Source: an uncultured Nitrospinaceae bacterium
GTDB taxonomy: Bacteria; Nitrospinota; Nitrospinia; Nitrospinales; VA-1
Direction of reading: 5' to 3'
Assembly: GCA_938073925.1 (NCBI GenBank)
Contig: CALJGH010000212.1
Location: 1-8,508, forward strand
DNA: 8,508 bases
The position numbers and the translations under genes were made by a program. Below, in pieces: positions 1-6,564 of this stretch (position 1 is its first letter; the number at the start of each line of letters is the position of its first letter). Below the pieces are notes generated by a model. It saw only the letters and a list, made by a program, of their open reading frames with translations, did no database searches and had not been told where the DNA came from.

Positions 1-189
1 CACACGAACGGATTGGCATTCACTGTTCACAATGCGGAAGAAATCGTAAAAACGGTTCACTCCTTATTGAGGCATAAAGAACGACGAATGGAACTGGCCG
101 AGAAAGCAAAAAAGCTTATCGAAGACCAGCAAGGTGCTTCAGAAAAAATGACTGAGACAATTCAAAATGTCTTACGACTGACCCCATAA
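1..189 (+). CDS. waaA: 3' end of probable Kdo transferase (WaaA/KdtA), partial
   Basis: Frame 1 is open from the first base to TAA at 187-189 and gives the last 62 residues of a protein whose start lies outside the window. The visible part reads NGLAFTVHNAEEIV, then a Leu/Arg/Lys-rich helix, then GASEKM and a final helix. In WaaA (3-deoxy-D-manno-octulosonate transferase) a GT-B C-terminus of this form closes the protein: a Gly-rich turn, 'v.naeel...l..ll', a charged helix and a 'GA....t...i' ending. WaaA adds Kdo from CMP-Kdo to lipid A precursor at the inner face of the cytoplasmic membrane. No catalytic residue is visible, so another GT-B glycosyltransferase is possible. An LPS-making host is supported independently by lptE. 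Its last 28 nt overlap the end of the convergent symporter gene. Confidence 0.6.
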   Translation, partial: HTNGLAFTVHNAEEIVKTVHSLLRHKERRMELAEKAKKLIEDQQGASEKMTETIQNVLRLTP

Positions 190-1580
190 ATAGCCAGGCT
201 CGATAGAAAAAAAGCCGGGACCAGCTCATAAATTACAGAATCGGACAAACCAGTGCTCTTCCAAACTAGAGTAGTCACAAACCCGGTCAACATTCCTGCA
301 ACCGCCCCCTGCCGCGTCGTCTTTTTCCAATAGAGAGTAAAAAGAATCAACGGACCAAAGCTCGCGCCTAGCCCCGACCAAGCAAACAGCACAAACCAAA
401 AAATGACACGGGTTTCTCCCAGCGCAATGAATATCGCGCCCAGCCCCAACAACAGTAAAGTGAGCCGACTGACGAAAAGTATTTTTTCATGCGAAAGAGA
501 CTGCTTTAGCATTTTGGAATAGGTATCGTGTGCAATAGCCGATGCCGCAACCAATATCTGGGCTGAAACGGTAGACATGATTGCCGATAAAACTCCCGTC
601 AGCACGATAGCCGTCAAAAGAGTTGGCAACAATTGCTCCGCCGCTTTGGGGAATAAATGTTCGGGGTCTTCTAATCCGGGGAAAAGAGCCTGCCCACACA
701 AACCCAATAAAATGGATGAAGAATAGATAATCAGTCCCCAGCCCAAGGCGATCCATGTTCCATTTTTAATGGCCTCGGTATTTTTCGCAGCCATGTAGCG
801 AGTGAGAACATGCGGTTGACCAGGGTACCCCAACCCAATTCCCAACAACCCAACCATCGAACCCAAAAAAGTGGAAGTGGACTTCCCACCCATCCACTCA
901 AGCGTTGTAGGAGAGGCTTTTTCAACTTCCACTAACATACCGGAAAAACCGCCCAAACTTTGCATTGCAACTACAGAGACAACAGCCAAACCAAAAACCA
1001 TAATGAGACCTTGTATAAAATCTGTCCAGGCAACAGCACGTACACCGCCCATCATCGTATAACCCAAGACAATCGCACCTCCGATGGAAATGCTTATAAC
1101 GTGTGAGACCCCAAAAATGGCATCAAATGTTTTCCCGATTGCCGTGAACTGCGCCGCAACATAAGCCATCATACAGGAAAAAATAATGACGACCGAAATC
1201 AAACGCAGAATATGTTTTTCATCGTTAAAATAATTTTCGATATAGTCAGGAAGGGTAACCGCTTGAATTTCCTCGGAACGTTTTCTAAGTTTTTCCGCAA
1301 TAAAAAACCAGTTGATCAGGTAACCCATCAGGCATCCAGGTAAAAACCAGATTGCAGAAAGACCTTCCTTATAAGCAAGCCCGACCGTACCCAAAACAGC
1401 CCAGGCACTTTCTGAGCTGGCAGTGGAAGAAATAGCCGTAACCCAGGCCTTTAAAGAGCGGTCAGCAAGAAAAAAATCCATAGGCGAGCGGGTTTGACGC
1501 GAGGTCACCCATCCTATTACTAGCATCACCAATACATAGACAATAAATACTGCGGCGATCGTCCCTGAAAGTTCTGTCAT
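162..1580 (-). CDS. putP: PutP-like sodium/solute symporter (SSS family)
   Basis: This 472-residue, very hydrophobic inner-membrane protein has about 12-13 predicted membrane helices, and its length is close to E. coli PutP (about 500). Family signatures run in order: the TM2 segment AISSTASSESAW (49-60); AVTLPDYIENYF (107-118); GYTMMGGVRAVAWTDFIQ (173-190); GYPGQPHVLTRYMAA (251-265); SAIMSTVSAQILV (332-344), where S336/T337 match the PutP Na+-site pair S340/T341; and WSGLGASFGPLILF (401-414). It should import a solute, proline being the closest family match, with Na+. The substrate is uncertain because the residue equivalent to PutP Asp55 is Ser56, with Glu57 next to it. The ATG at 1578-1580 starts just before the first membrane helix; its Shine-Dalgarno is weak. 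It is monocistronic here, divergent from leuS and convergent with the waaA-like gene. Confidence 0.88.
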   Translation of the reverse strand: MTELSGTIAAVFIVYVLVMLVIGWVTSRQTRSPMDFFLADRSLKAWVTAISSTASSESAWAVLGTVGLAYKEGLSAIWFLPGCLMGYLINWFFIAEKLRKRSEEIQAVTLPDYIENYFNDEKHILRLISVVIIFSCMMAYVAAQFTAIGKTFDAIFGVSHVISISIGGAIVLGYTMMGGVRAVAWTDFIQGLIMVFGLAVVSVVAMQSLGGFSGMLVEVEKASPTTLEWMGGKSTSTFLGSMVGLLGIGLGYPGQPHVLTRYMAAKNTEAIKNGTWIALGWGLIIYSSSILLGLCGQALFPGLEDPEHLFPKAAEQLLPTLLTAIVLTGVLSAIMSTVSAQILVAASAIAHDTYSKMLKQSLSHEKILFVSRLTLLLLGLGAIFIALGETRVIFWFVLFAWSGLGASFGPLILFTLYWKKTTRQGAVAGMLTGFVTTLVWKSTGLSDSVIYELVPAFFLSSLAIYGVSRKTF

Positions 1581-1716
1581 TGCGGAGCCAGCCCTGCGGC
1601 CGGAGGAAACAGGTTAACATGCTTAAATTTCCTTCCCTCGGTAGAGGGTGTTTCATTATATAAGGAATGTGATAAAATCACTCTTCTTTAATACCCAACC
1701 TTGGAATTTCTAACTT
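1581..1716. promoter_or_regulatory. Divergent intergenic region between symporter and leuS
   Basis: This 136-nt gap must hold the start signals for both the symporter (leftward) and the leuS operon (rightward). On the + strand, TAAAAT at 1673-1678 is a possible -10 box for leuS, but no convincing -35 lies 16-18 nt upstream of it. Neither gene has a strong Shine-Dalgarno: leuS is preceded only by a TGGAAT-type sequence. A small hairpin, CCCTC-GGTA-GAGGG, lies at 1635-1648. I see no T-box or leader-peptide attenuator for leuS. Confidence 0.4.
1635..1648. other. Small inverted repeat in symporter/leuS intergenic region
   Basis: The five-base arms CCCTC (1635-1639) and GAGGG (1644-1648) flank a 4-nt loop. 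It lies upstream of both divergent genes, so it could be an operator half-site pair or a weak leader hairpin. Five base pairs can arise by chance. No T-tract follows on either strand, so it is not an intrinsic terminator. Confidence 0.3.
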
Positions 1717-4206
1717 ATGAACCCCTACGAACCCAACTATATTGAAGCCAAGTGGCAGGCTTATTGGGAAAAAAATAAAACGTTCAAAGTAGAACGTGAT
1801 TCTTCCAAAAAGAAATTTTATCTACTGGAAATGTTTCCCTATCCGTCAGGGCGCATCCATATGGGGCATGTCCGCAACTACACCATTGGTGATACGTTGG
1901 CGCGATTCAAACGAATGAAAGGATTCAACGTCATCCATCCCCTAGGTTGGGACGCCTTTGGAATGCCAGCGGAAAATGCCGCTATCAAAAATAATACACA
2001 CCCGGCTGAATGGACTTTTGAAAATATTCGCACCATGCGCGAACAAATCAAGAGGCTTGGGTTGAGTTATGACTGGGATCGAGAAATCGCGACCTGTCAC
2101 CCGGGATACTACAAATGGAACCAATGGCTGTTCCTGAAATTCCTTGAAAAAGGAATCGCCTATAGAAAAAATTCAACCATCAATTGGTGCGAAGCCTGCC
2201 AAACGGTTCTAGCAAACGAACAGGTGGTAGATGGTTGCTGCTGGCGTTGCGATAATGAGGTTCTTCAAAAACAACAAGAAGGCTGGTTTTTTAAAATCAC
2301 CGACTATGCGGATCGCCTTCTCAAAGGATGCAAAAGTCTTGCTGGAAAGTGGCCGGAACAAGTGCTCACCATGCAGACCAACTGGATAGGTAAAAGCTAT
2401 GGTGCCGAAGTTGATTTTAAAATCAAAGACAGTGATGAAGCCATTAAAGTCTTCACTACTCGCCCCGACACCTTATACGGTGCGATGTTCATGGTGCTTG
2501 CCCCCGAACACCCGTTCACAATCAAGCTCTCGCGTGGAACTGAGCAGGAATCTGCCATAGATTCCTTTGTCAAAAAAGTGAATCTTCAGGATACCATTGC
2601 ACGCACCAGCGAAACCGGGGAGAAAGAGGGTATCTTTACTGGAGCATATGCCACCAATCCCTTAACCGGGGAATCCGTTCCGGTTTGGACCGCAAATTTT
2701 GTGCTCATGGATTACGGCACCGGTGCCATTATGTCCGTTCCCGCTCACGATCAGAGAGATTTGGATTTTGCACGCAAATACAACTTACCCGTGCGCGTTG
2801 TCATAGAAACCAAAGGCGAAGCACTGGATGAAAAAAATATGACGCAAGCTTACAACGCAGACGGAGCCATGATCCACTCCGACTCCTTCGATGGGCTGAT
2901 CGGTCAGGAAGCTCGCAGTAAAGTATGTGAGTATCTGGAAAAAGAAGGTATCGGCAAAGCAACGGTCAATTTTCGTCTTCGCGATTGGGGAGTTTCGCGG
3001 CAACGATATTGGGGCACTCCCATTCCAGTAGTGCATTGCGATAACTGCGGTATTGTTCCCGTGGGTTATGACCAGTTGCCCGTCGAACTGCCTCTTGATG
3101 CGCAGTTAGGAGAAAAAGGGCAATCGCCATTGCACACTTTGGAATCGTTTTACAAAACTCCATGTCCGAAATGCAAGGCGCCCGCAAAACGTGAAACCGA
3201 TACTCTCGATACCTTTTTCTGTTCCTCTTGGTACTTCGACCGTTATACCTCTCCACGTCAGGAAGACAAACCTTTTGATCCTGAAGACAACGGTTACTGG
3301 ATGCCTGTCGACCAATATGTAGGCGGCATTGAACACGCTATTTTGCATCTGCTCTATTCGAGATTTTTCAATCTAGTATTGAATGATCTAGAACTGACAA
3401 AAGCCAAGGAACCCTTTGACCACTTGTTGACACAAGGCATGGTCATTAAGGACGGCGCAAAAATGTCGAAATCCAAAGGCAACGTGGTGGACCCGGACGA
3501 AATCATCAAAACCTACGGTGCTGACACGGCACGGGTTTTCATTCTGTTCGCTGCTCCGCCGGTTAAAGACCTTGAATGGAGCGAGCAGGGGGTTGAAGGA
3601 TGTTACCGGTTTCTCAAACGAGTCTGGCGAATTTTCAGCGATTTTGTCGATGAGGCAAAAACAGCCACACCCGCAGGTGAAAACTTTTCTACTTCGGTGA
3701 AGGAATTAAAAGAACTCCGGAGAATGACCCACATAACCATCCGGCGTGTTACTGAAGATATTGAAAAACGGATGCAATTCAACACCGCCATCGCCGCAAT
3801 AATGGAGTTGGTCAATCATCTCTACCATTTTAAGGAGTGGAAAGAGAGCCAAGACCCAATCGATTCTGCCCCGGTCATACGCGAATCTTTGGAAGCCCTG
3901 ATCTTAACTGTTTCTCCTTTCGCGCCCCATATTGCAGAAGAAATGGCAACGTTGCTGAATTTTTCAGAGCCCGATAAATCATGGCCCTTATATAATGAGG
4001 CTTTAACCCAAACTGACGAGATATTGATCGTGCTTCAGGTCAATGGTAAAGTGAGACAGAAGCTTAAGATCGAAGCAGGAATGAGCGATGAAGATTTAAA
4101 ATCCCTCGCACTCATTGATCCTAAGATTCTGGAGTGGACTCAGGACAAAGAAATCAAAAAAGTTATCATCGTCCCCAAAAAACTGGTCAATATCGTAGTA
4201 AAATGA
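1717..4206 (+). CDS. leuS: Leucyl-tRNA synthetase
   Basis: This is a class I aminoacyl-tRNA synthetase of 829 residues (bacterial LeuRS is usually about 800-880) that charges tRNA-Leu with leucine using ATP in the cytoplasm. The HIGH motif is HMGH at 48-51, within PYPSGRIHMGH. A zinc-ribbon-like CxxC pair is at C158/C161 and C175/C178. The CP1 editing domain shows the Thr-rich peptide TTRPDT (247-252) and HDQRD (344-348), so post-transfer editing looks intact. A second CxxC pair, C441/C444 and C483/C486, fits the zinc-binding insertion. The KMSKS loop is intact at 582-586. The anticodon-binding helical bundle follows, from about 640, and the small C-terminal domain ends in NIVVK. The start at ATG 1717 gives the canonical MNPYEPNYIEAKWQ amino terminus. 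It is first in an operon with lptE and holA, and its stop overlaps the lptE start as ATGA. Confidence 0.98.
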   Translation: MNPYEPNYIEAKWQAYWEKNKTFKVERDSSKKKFYLLEMFPYPSGRIHMGHVRNYTIGDTLARFKRMKGFNVIHPLGWDAFGMPAENAAIKNNTHPAEWTFENIRTMREQIKRLGLSYDWDREIATCHPGYYKWNQWLFLKFLEKGIAYRKNSTINWCEACQTVLANEQVVDGCCWRCDNEVLQKQQEGWFFKITDYADRLLKGCKSLAGKWPEQVLTMQTNWIGKSYGAEVDFKIKDSDEAIKVFTTRPDTLYGAMFMVLAPEHPFTIKLSRGTEQESAIDSFVKKVNLQDTIARTSETGEKEGIFTGAYATNPLTGESVPVWTANFVLMDYGTGAIMSVPAHDQRDLDFARKYNLPVRVVIETKGEALDEKNMTQAYNADGAMIHSDSFDGLIGQEARSKVCEYLEKEGIGKATVNFRLRDWGVSRQRYWGTPIPVVHCDNCGIVPVGYDQLPVELPLDAQLGEKGQSPLHTLESFYKTPCPKCKAPAKRETDTLDTFFCSSWYFDRYTSPRQEDKPFDPEDNGYWMPVDQYVGGIEHAILHLLYSRFFNLVLNDLELTKAKEPFDHLLTQGMVIKDGAKMSKSKGNVVDPDEIIKTYGADTARVFILFAAPPVKDLEWSEQGVEGCYRFLKRVWRIFSDFVDEAKTATPAGENFSTSVKELKELRRMTHITIRRVTEDIEKRMQFNTAIAAIMELVNHLYHFKEWKESQDPIDSAPVIRESLEALILTVSPFAPHIAEEMATLLNFSEPDKSWPLYNEALTQTDEILIVLQVNGKVRQKLKIEAGMSDEDLKSLALIDPKILEWTQDKEIKKVIIVPKKLVNIVVK

Positions 4207-4718
4207 TGCAACATATAAAAAAAATCTGGCTGTTTATTTTTTGCCTTCTCTTTTCCGGCTGTGGTTACCACTTAGTCGGTACCGGGAACACGCTGCCAGA
4301 ACATATAAAATCCATTTCCATTCCTGTATTCGAAAATTCGTCCTCCCAGCCTGAAATACATCGGGAGCTCACCAGCATCATCTTGCGATCTTTCATCAAC
4401 GATGGACGACTGAAAGTGAAAAAAAAAGAAAATGCCGATCTGTTGATGATCGGAGCCTTGACTTACTATGATATAAGAGCCGCATCTTTCGGCTCTGAGG
4501 ATTTAGCGTCCGATATCATTATAGAAATAGGAGTTGATATAGAAGTAATAGATCAGGTAAAAAACAAAGTCTTCCTAAATCAAAAACTCAAAACGCAATG
4601 GGATTACAAATCCACATCCGATATTTCCGACACTGAAACAGCGCGGCTGAAAGCACTGGATGATGCCTATAACGAATTAGGAACCCGCCTTGTCAGTCTG
4701 ATCATCGATCAATTTTAA
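4203..4718 (+). CDS. lptE: LPS-assembly lipoprotein LptE
   Basis: This 171-residue lipoprotein forms the plug of the outer-membrane LPS translocon with LptD. A positively charged start (MMQHIKK) and hydrophobic core lead to the lipobox LFSGC, with acylated Cys20, followed at once by the family signature GYHLVG. The rest fits the LptE fold: a strand with SISIPVFENSS, a helix starting PEIHRELT, then DGRLKV, a central beta sheet, and a C-terminal helix ending SLIIDQF. The frame is open further upstream inside leuS, but only the ATG at 4203 (or the next codon, ATG 4206) gives a sensible signal peptide. ATG 4203 overlaps the leuS TGA as ATGA, which suggests translational coupling. The leuS-lptE-holA order is a known conserved arrangement and supports the call despite the family's low sequence conservation. 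Confidence 0.93.
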   Translation: MMQHIKKIWLFIFCLLFSGCGYHLVGTGNTLPEHIKSISIPVFENSSSQPEIHRELTSIILRSFINDGRLKVKKKENADLLMIGALTYYDIRAASFGSEDLASDIIIEIGVDIEVIDQVKNKVFLNQKLKTQWDYKSTSDISDTETARLKALDDAYNELGTRLVSLIIDQF

Positions 4719-4732
4719 CTCACCAAACTCTC

Positions 4733-5737
4733 GTGACCCCAGAAGATCTCAATCAAAAGATAGCGCAGGGAAAAACCGAACCGTTATATTTTTTGTACGG
4801 TCCTGAAACTTTCTACCATGTTGAAGCGATCCGAGCGCTTACAAAAAAATGGATCAACGAGGACAATCGCGATTTCAATTTAGAAACTTTTGACGCTCGT
4901 ACCAGCACAGTCAACCAATGGCTGGGTTCCGCAAAAACTCTATCATTTCTTGGCGGGACCAAGTTGGTAATTGTTCGCAACTTGCACGATGCGATTCCCA
5001 AGGACGATGATGTGCAGTCTCTCATGGATTATTGCGACACTCCCGTTGCTGAAGCCTGCCTCATCATCACGGCTGACAAGGTAGACCGAAAACGTAAAAT
5101 TTATAAAGCTCTTACAAAAGTTAAAGGTGCTGTTGCTTGCGAAGCCCCTAAAGAGAATGTACTGATATCATGGGTTCAGAATAGAGCCAAAAACGAAGGC
5201 TATTCCATGGCAATAAATGCCGCACGCGCGCTGGTAAATCGTGTCGGAGCGCGACCTGGAGTTCTCGCGCAGGAATTGAATAAAACTTTAATGTACGTCG
5301 GAAAAAACAAAGAGGTGTCAGAGAAAGATGTGCAGGAAGTTGTGGGTGAAACAAAATTGGAAACCGTTTTTTCACTGACCGATGCTTTGAAAAACAAGAA
5401 TCCTCACAAAGCGTTACAACTTTTACAAAACCAGCTAGATCATGGGGAAGAGCCCATAAAAATTCTGGGAACCATTGCCTGGCAGTTTCGCGTCATATGG
5501 GAAGTGAAACATTACCAGCAGAGAAACATTCCATCCGGCCAAATTGCCAAAGCCATGGGGGCCAACCCCTTCGTGGTGGAAAAAGCTCTACAACACACAA
5601 AGAAATTCAGCACTCAGCAATTGCGACGTAGCTATTCGCAACTCACCCAAGCAGACCGAAGTTTGAAATCCACATCGCAAGATCCGGTAGCGGTTATGCA
5701 AACCCTCATCCTCGGACTTACAGCAAACAGTCACTAG
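4733..5737 (+). CDS. holA: DNA polymerase III delta subunit (clamp-loader wrench)
   Basis: This 334-residue protein is close to the usual 330-345. The delta subunit opens the beta sliding clamp within the clamp-loader complex during chromosomal replication. Family features are PLYFLYGPETF (17-27), the degenerate P-loop-like start of domain I that does not bind ATP in this family; SFLGGTKLVIVRN (71-83), the loop and strand near the beta-clamp contact; and the helical collar with HGEEPIKILGTIAWQFRVIW, followed by a helix ending in a run of polar residues. The start is GTG at 4733, 14 nt after the lptE stop. There is no clear Shine-Dalgarno, so it probably depends on translation running through lptE. 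It ends in TAG, which shows that TAG acts as a normal stop in this genome. Confidence 0.95.
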   Translation: MTPEDLNQKIAQGKTEPLYFLYGPETFYHVEAIRALTKKWINEDNRDFNLETFDARTSTVNQWLGSAKTLSFLGGTKLVIVRNLHDAIPKDDDVQSLMDYCDTPVAEACLIITADKVDRKRKIYKALTKVKGAVACEAPKENVLISWVQNRAKNEGYSMAINAARALVNRVGARPGVLAQELNKTLMYVGKNKEVSEKDVQEVVGETKLETVFSLTDALKNKNPHKALQLLQNQLDHGEEPIKILGTIAWQFRVIWEVKHYQQRNIPSGQIAKAMGANPFVVEKALQHTKKFSTQQLRRSYSQLTQADRSLKSTSQDPVAVMQTLILGLTANSH

Positions 5738-5745
5738 GCGTGCAG

Positions 5746-5760
5746 CCAGCGTGACGCTGG
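5746..5760. terminator. Hairpin just after holA
   Basis: The arms CCAGCG (5746-5751) and CGCTGG (5755-5760) flank a 3-nt loop, starting 9 nt after the holA TAG. With one bulged A, two more pairs (AG with CT) can form. No T-tract follows on either strand, so this is not a classic intrinsic terminator. It may protect the 3' end of the mRNA or act in Rho-dependent termination of the leuS operon. Confidence 0.35.
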
Positions 5761-5822
5761 ACTCAAAACATTCATCCGCGAAACCAAGATATTTTTTTAA
5801 CTGGCTATTGTTTGTAGCTGCC

Positions 5823-5845
5823 CCGCACCTTAGTGGGTGGGTTTT
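5823..5845. terminator. Weak terminator-like hairpin between holA and rpsT
   Basis: CACC (5826-5829) pairs with GGTG (5836-5839) around a 6-nt loop. Past a bulged G, CC (5823-5824) pairs with GG (5840-5841). TTTT follows on the + strand, so it could end leuS-lptE-holA transcription. It directly abuts the rpsT TAA (5844-5846). For rpsT on the - strand no U-tract follows, so any role there would be as a stabilising hairpin. The rest of 5738-5843 shows no gene. Confidence 0.3.
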
Positions 5846-6107
5846 AAGAAGCGCGGTTGACGAGGCGTGTGAGACTGGAAATTTTACGAGACGCAGCTCT
5901 GGAATGGAGAATTCCTTTACCGCCAACTTTTGCAATCACTTTTTCGGCTCTTTTTAATTCCACCAAAGCCTGCTCTTTATTTCCTGCTTCAGCTTCTGTT
6001 ATTACTTTTTTAGTAACCGTTTTAACCAGAGTCCGAAAACCTTTGTTTCTTTCGTTTCGTTTTACATTCTGTCGAATGCGCTTTAATGCAGACTTGTGAT
6101 TAGCCAA
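5844..6107 (-). CDS. rpsT: 30S ribosomal protein S20
   Basis: This 87-residue, Lys/Arg-rich protein has the standard S20 length. It binds 16S rRNA early in 30S assembly as a three-helix bundle. The N-terminus MANHKSALKRIRQNVKRNERN and the C-terminal part GGKGILHSRAASRKISSLTRLVN are diagnostic. The start is TTG at 6107-6105. It is confirmed by a full AAGGAG Shine-Dalgarno at 6120-6115 (7 nt spacing) and by the family-standard MANHKSA start; no ATG fits. E. coli rpsT also starts with UUG, and there the codon matters for autoregulation by S20. The gene has its own strong promoter at 6180-6208 and a leader hairpin at 6142-6159, and it converges on holA. Confidence 0.98.
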   Translation of the reverse strand: MANHKSALKRIRQNVKRNERNKGFRTLVKTVTKKVITEAEAGNKEQALVELKRAEKVIAKVGGKGILHSRAASRKISSLTRLVNRAS

Positions 6108-6114
6108 AAAAATG

Positions 6115-6120
6115 CTCCTT
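6115..6120 (-). promoter_or_regulatory. rpsT ribosome-binding site that fixes the TTG start
   Basis: AAGGAG on the - strand lies 7 nt before the TTG at 6107. This is the strongest Shine-Dalgarno seen in the window and compensates for the weak start codon. The 7-nt spacer is CATTTTT, so the start sits at the end of a U-rich stretch. Confidence 0.85.
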
Positions 6121-6141
6121 AAATTGGTCGTTTAAAACAAC

Positions 6142-6159
6142 TCTCCTGCAAACAGGAGA
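6142..6159 (-). promoter_or_regulatory. rpsT 5'-leader hairpin
   Basis: In the mRNA sense this reads UCUCCUG-UUUG-CAGGAGA: a perfect 7-bp stem with a 4-nt loop, about 15 nt into the leader predicted from the promoter. The first arm (6159-6153) resembles an anti-Shine-Dalgarno and could instead pair with the AAGGAG at 6120-6115. The second arm contains a GGAG decoy ribosome-binding sequence with no usable start at the right distance. The stem is seen directly in the sequence; a role in S20 autoregulation is inferred. Confidence 0.6.
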
Positions 6160-6179
6160 ATCTAAATAGAGAATTGATT

Positions 6180-6208
6180 TTTATACGTTATTCCAGCCTT
6201 ATTGTCAA
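6180..6208 (-). promoter_or_regulatory. Near-consensus sigma70 promoter for rpsT
   Basis: On the - strand a perfect -35 TTGACA (6208-6203), an exact 17-nt spacer (6202-6186) and a -10 TATAAA (6185-6180, 5 of 6 matches) lie upstream of rpsT. Transcription should begin near 6173, giving a leader of about 66 nt before the TTG. The -35 box contains the stop codon TGA (6207-6205) of the upstream HPt reading frame. Confidence 0.85.
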
Positions 6209-6564
6209 GCAGAAGGCGGCGGAAGGCTGTTGAGGTGCTCCAATAAACGCTTGAATTCCTTCTTAAAAACCTTATAAAGTTGCGGTGCCTCGCTGAGGTC
6301 TTCACTACGCCGTACCCGTTCCAATAATTGTGCCGCTTCCCGCACCGGACCGGCACAAATTTTGGAAGAAGACCCTTTTAAAGCATGTGCCCGCTCTTCC
6401 ATCTGATGAGTATCGTCTGCCTCAAGGGCATATAATAAATGTTTGGAATGTTCCATTGCACCTTCAAGATAGGCCTGCACGTTTTCGAGAAATAAATCCT
6501 CATCATCATCGCAAAGTTCGAGTGCAGCTTACTTATTCAAGACAGGTTCTTGGTCATCCGGCAT
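6205..6564 (-). pseudogene. HPt phosphotransfer domain gene with early nonsense codon
   Basis: From ATG 6564 the frame encodes MPDDQEPVLNK, then TAA at 6531-6529, and continues for 107 more codons to TGA 6207-6205. The part after the stop is a complete histidine phosphotransfer (HPt) domain. ALELCDDDEDLFLEN matches the usual first helix, and AHALKGSSS carries the phospho-accepting His (codon 6387-6385), followed by REAAQLLE. The first part (PVLNK-AAL) fits the usual 'PVLD..AAL' lead-in of HPt proteins, so the TAA most likely replaces a sense codon such as GAA. HPt proteins relay phosphate between receiver domains in multistep two-component systems. The next in-frame ATG (6480) would drop most of helix 1 and has no Shine-Dalgarno. 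A truncated but folded product from 6480 (91 residues, His32) cannot be excluded. Its 5' end overlaps the receiver gene by 11 nt. Confidence 0.72.

Noticed and set aside
1581..1716. A T-box or leader-peptide attenuator ahead of leuS
   Set aside because: There is no leucine-rich leader ORF, no T-box sequence and no terminator hairpin with a U-tract in this gap.
2785..3348. Minus-strand open frames of 80-96 codons inside leuS
   Set aside because: They are antisense shadows of a strongly conserved synthetase, with no ribosome-binding sites or recognisable domains.
4134..4202. Upstream extension of the lptE reading frame inside leuS
   Set aside because: It would place a charged, non-hydrophobic segment before a clear lipoprotein signal peptide; the ATG at 4203 overlapping the leuS stop is the natural start.
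5844..6099. Plus-strand open frames opposite rpsT (5751-5957, 5857-6099)
   Set aside because: They lie antisense to a certain ribosomal protein gene and resemble no protein family I know.
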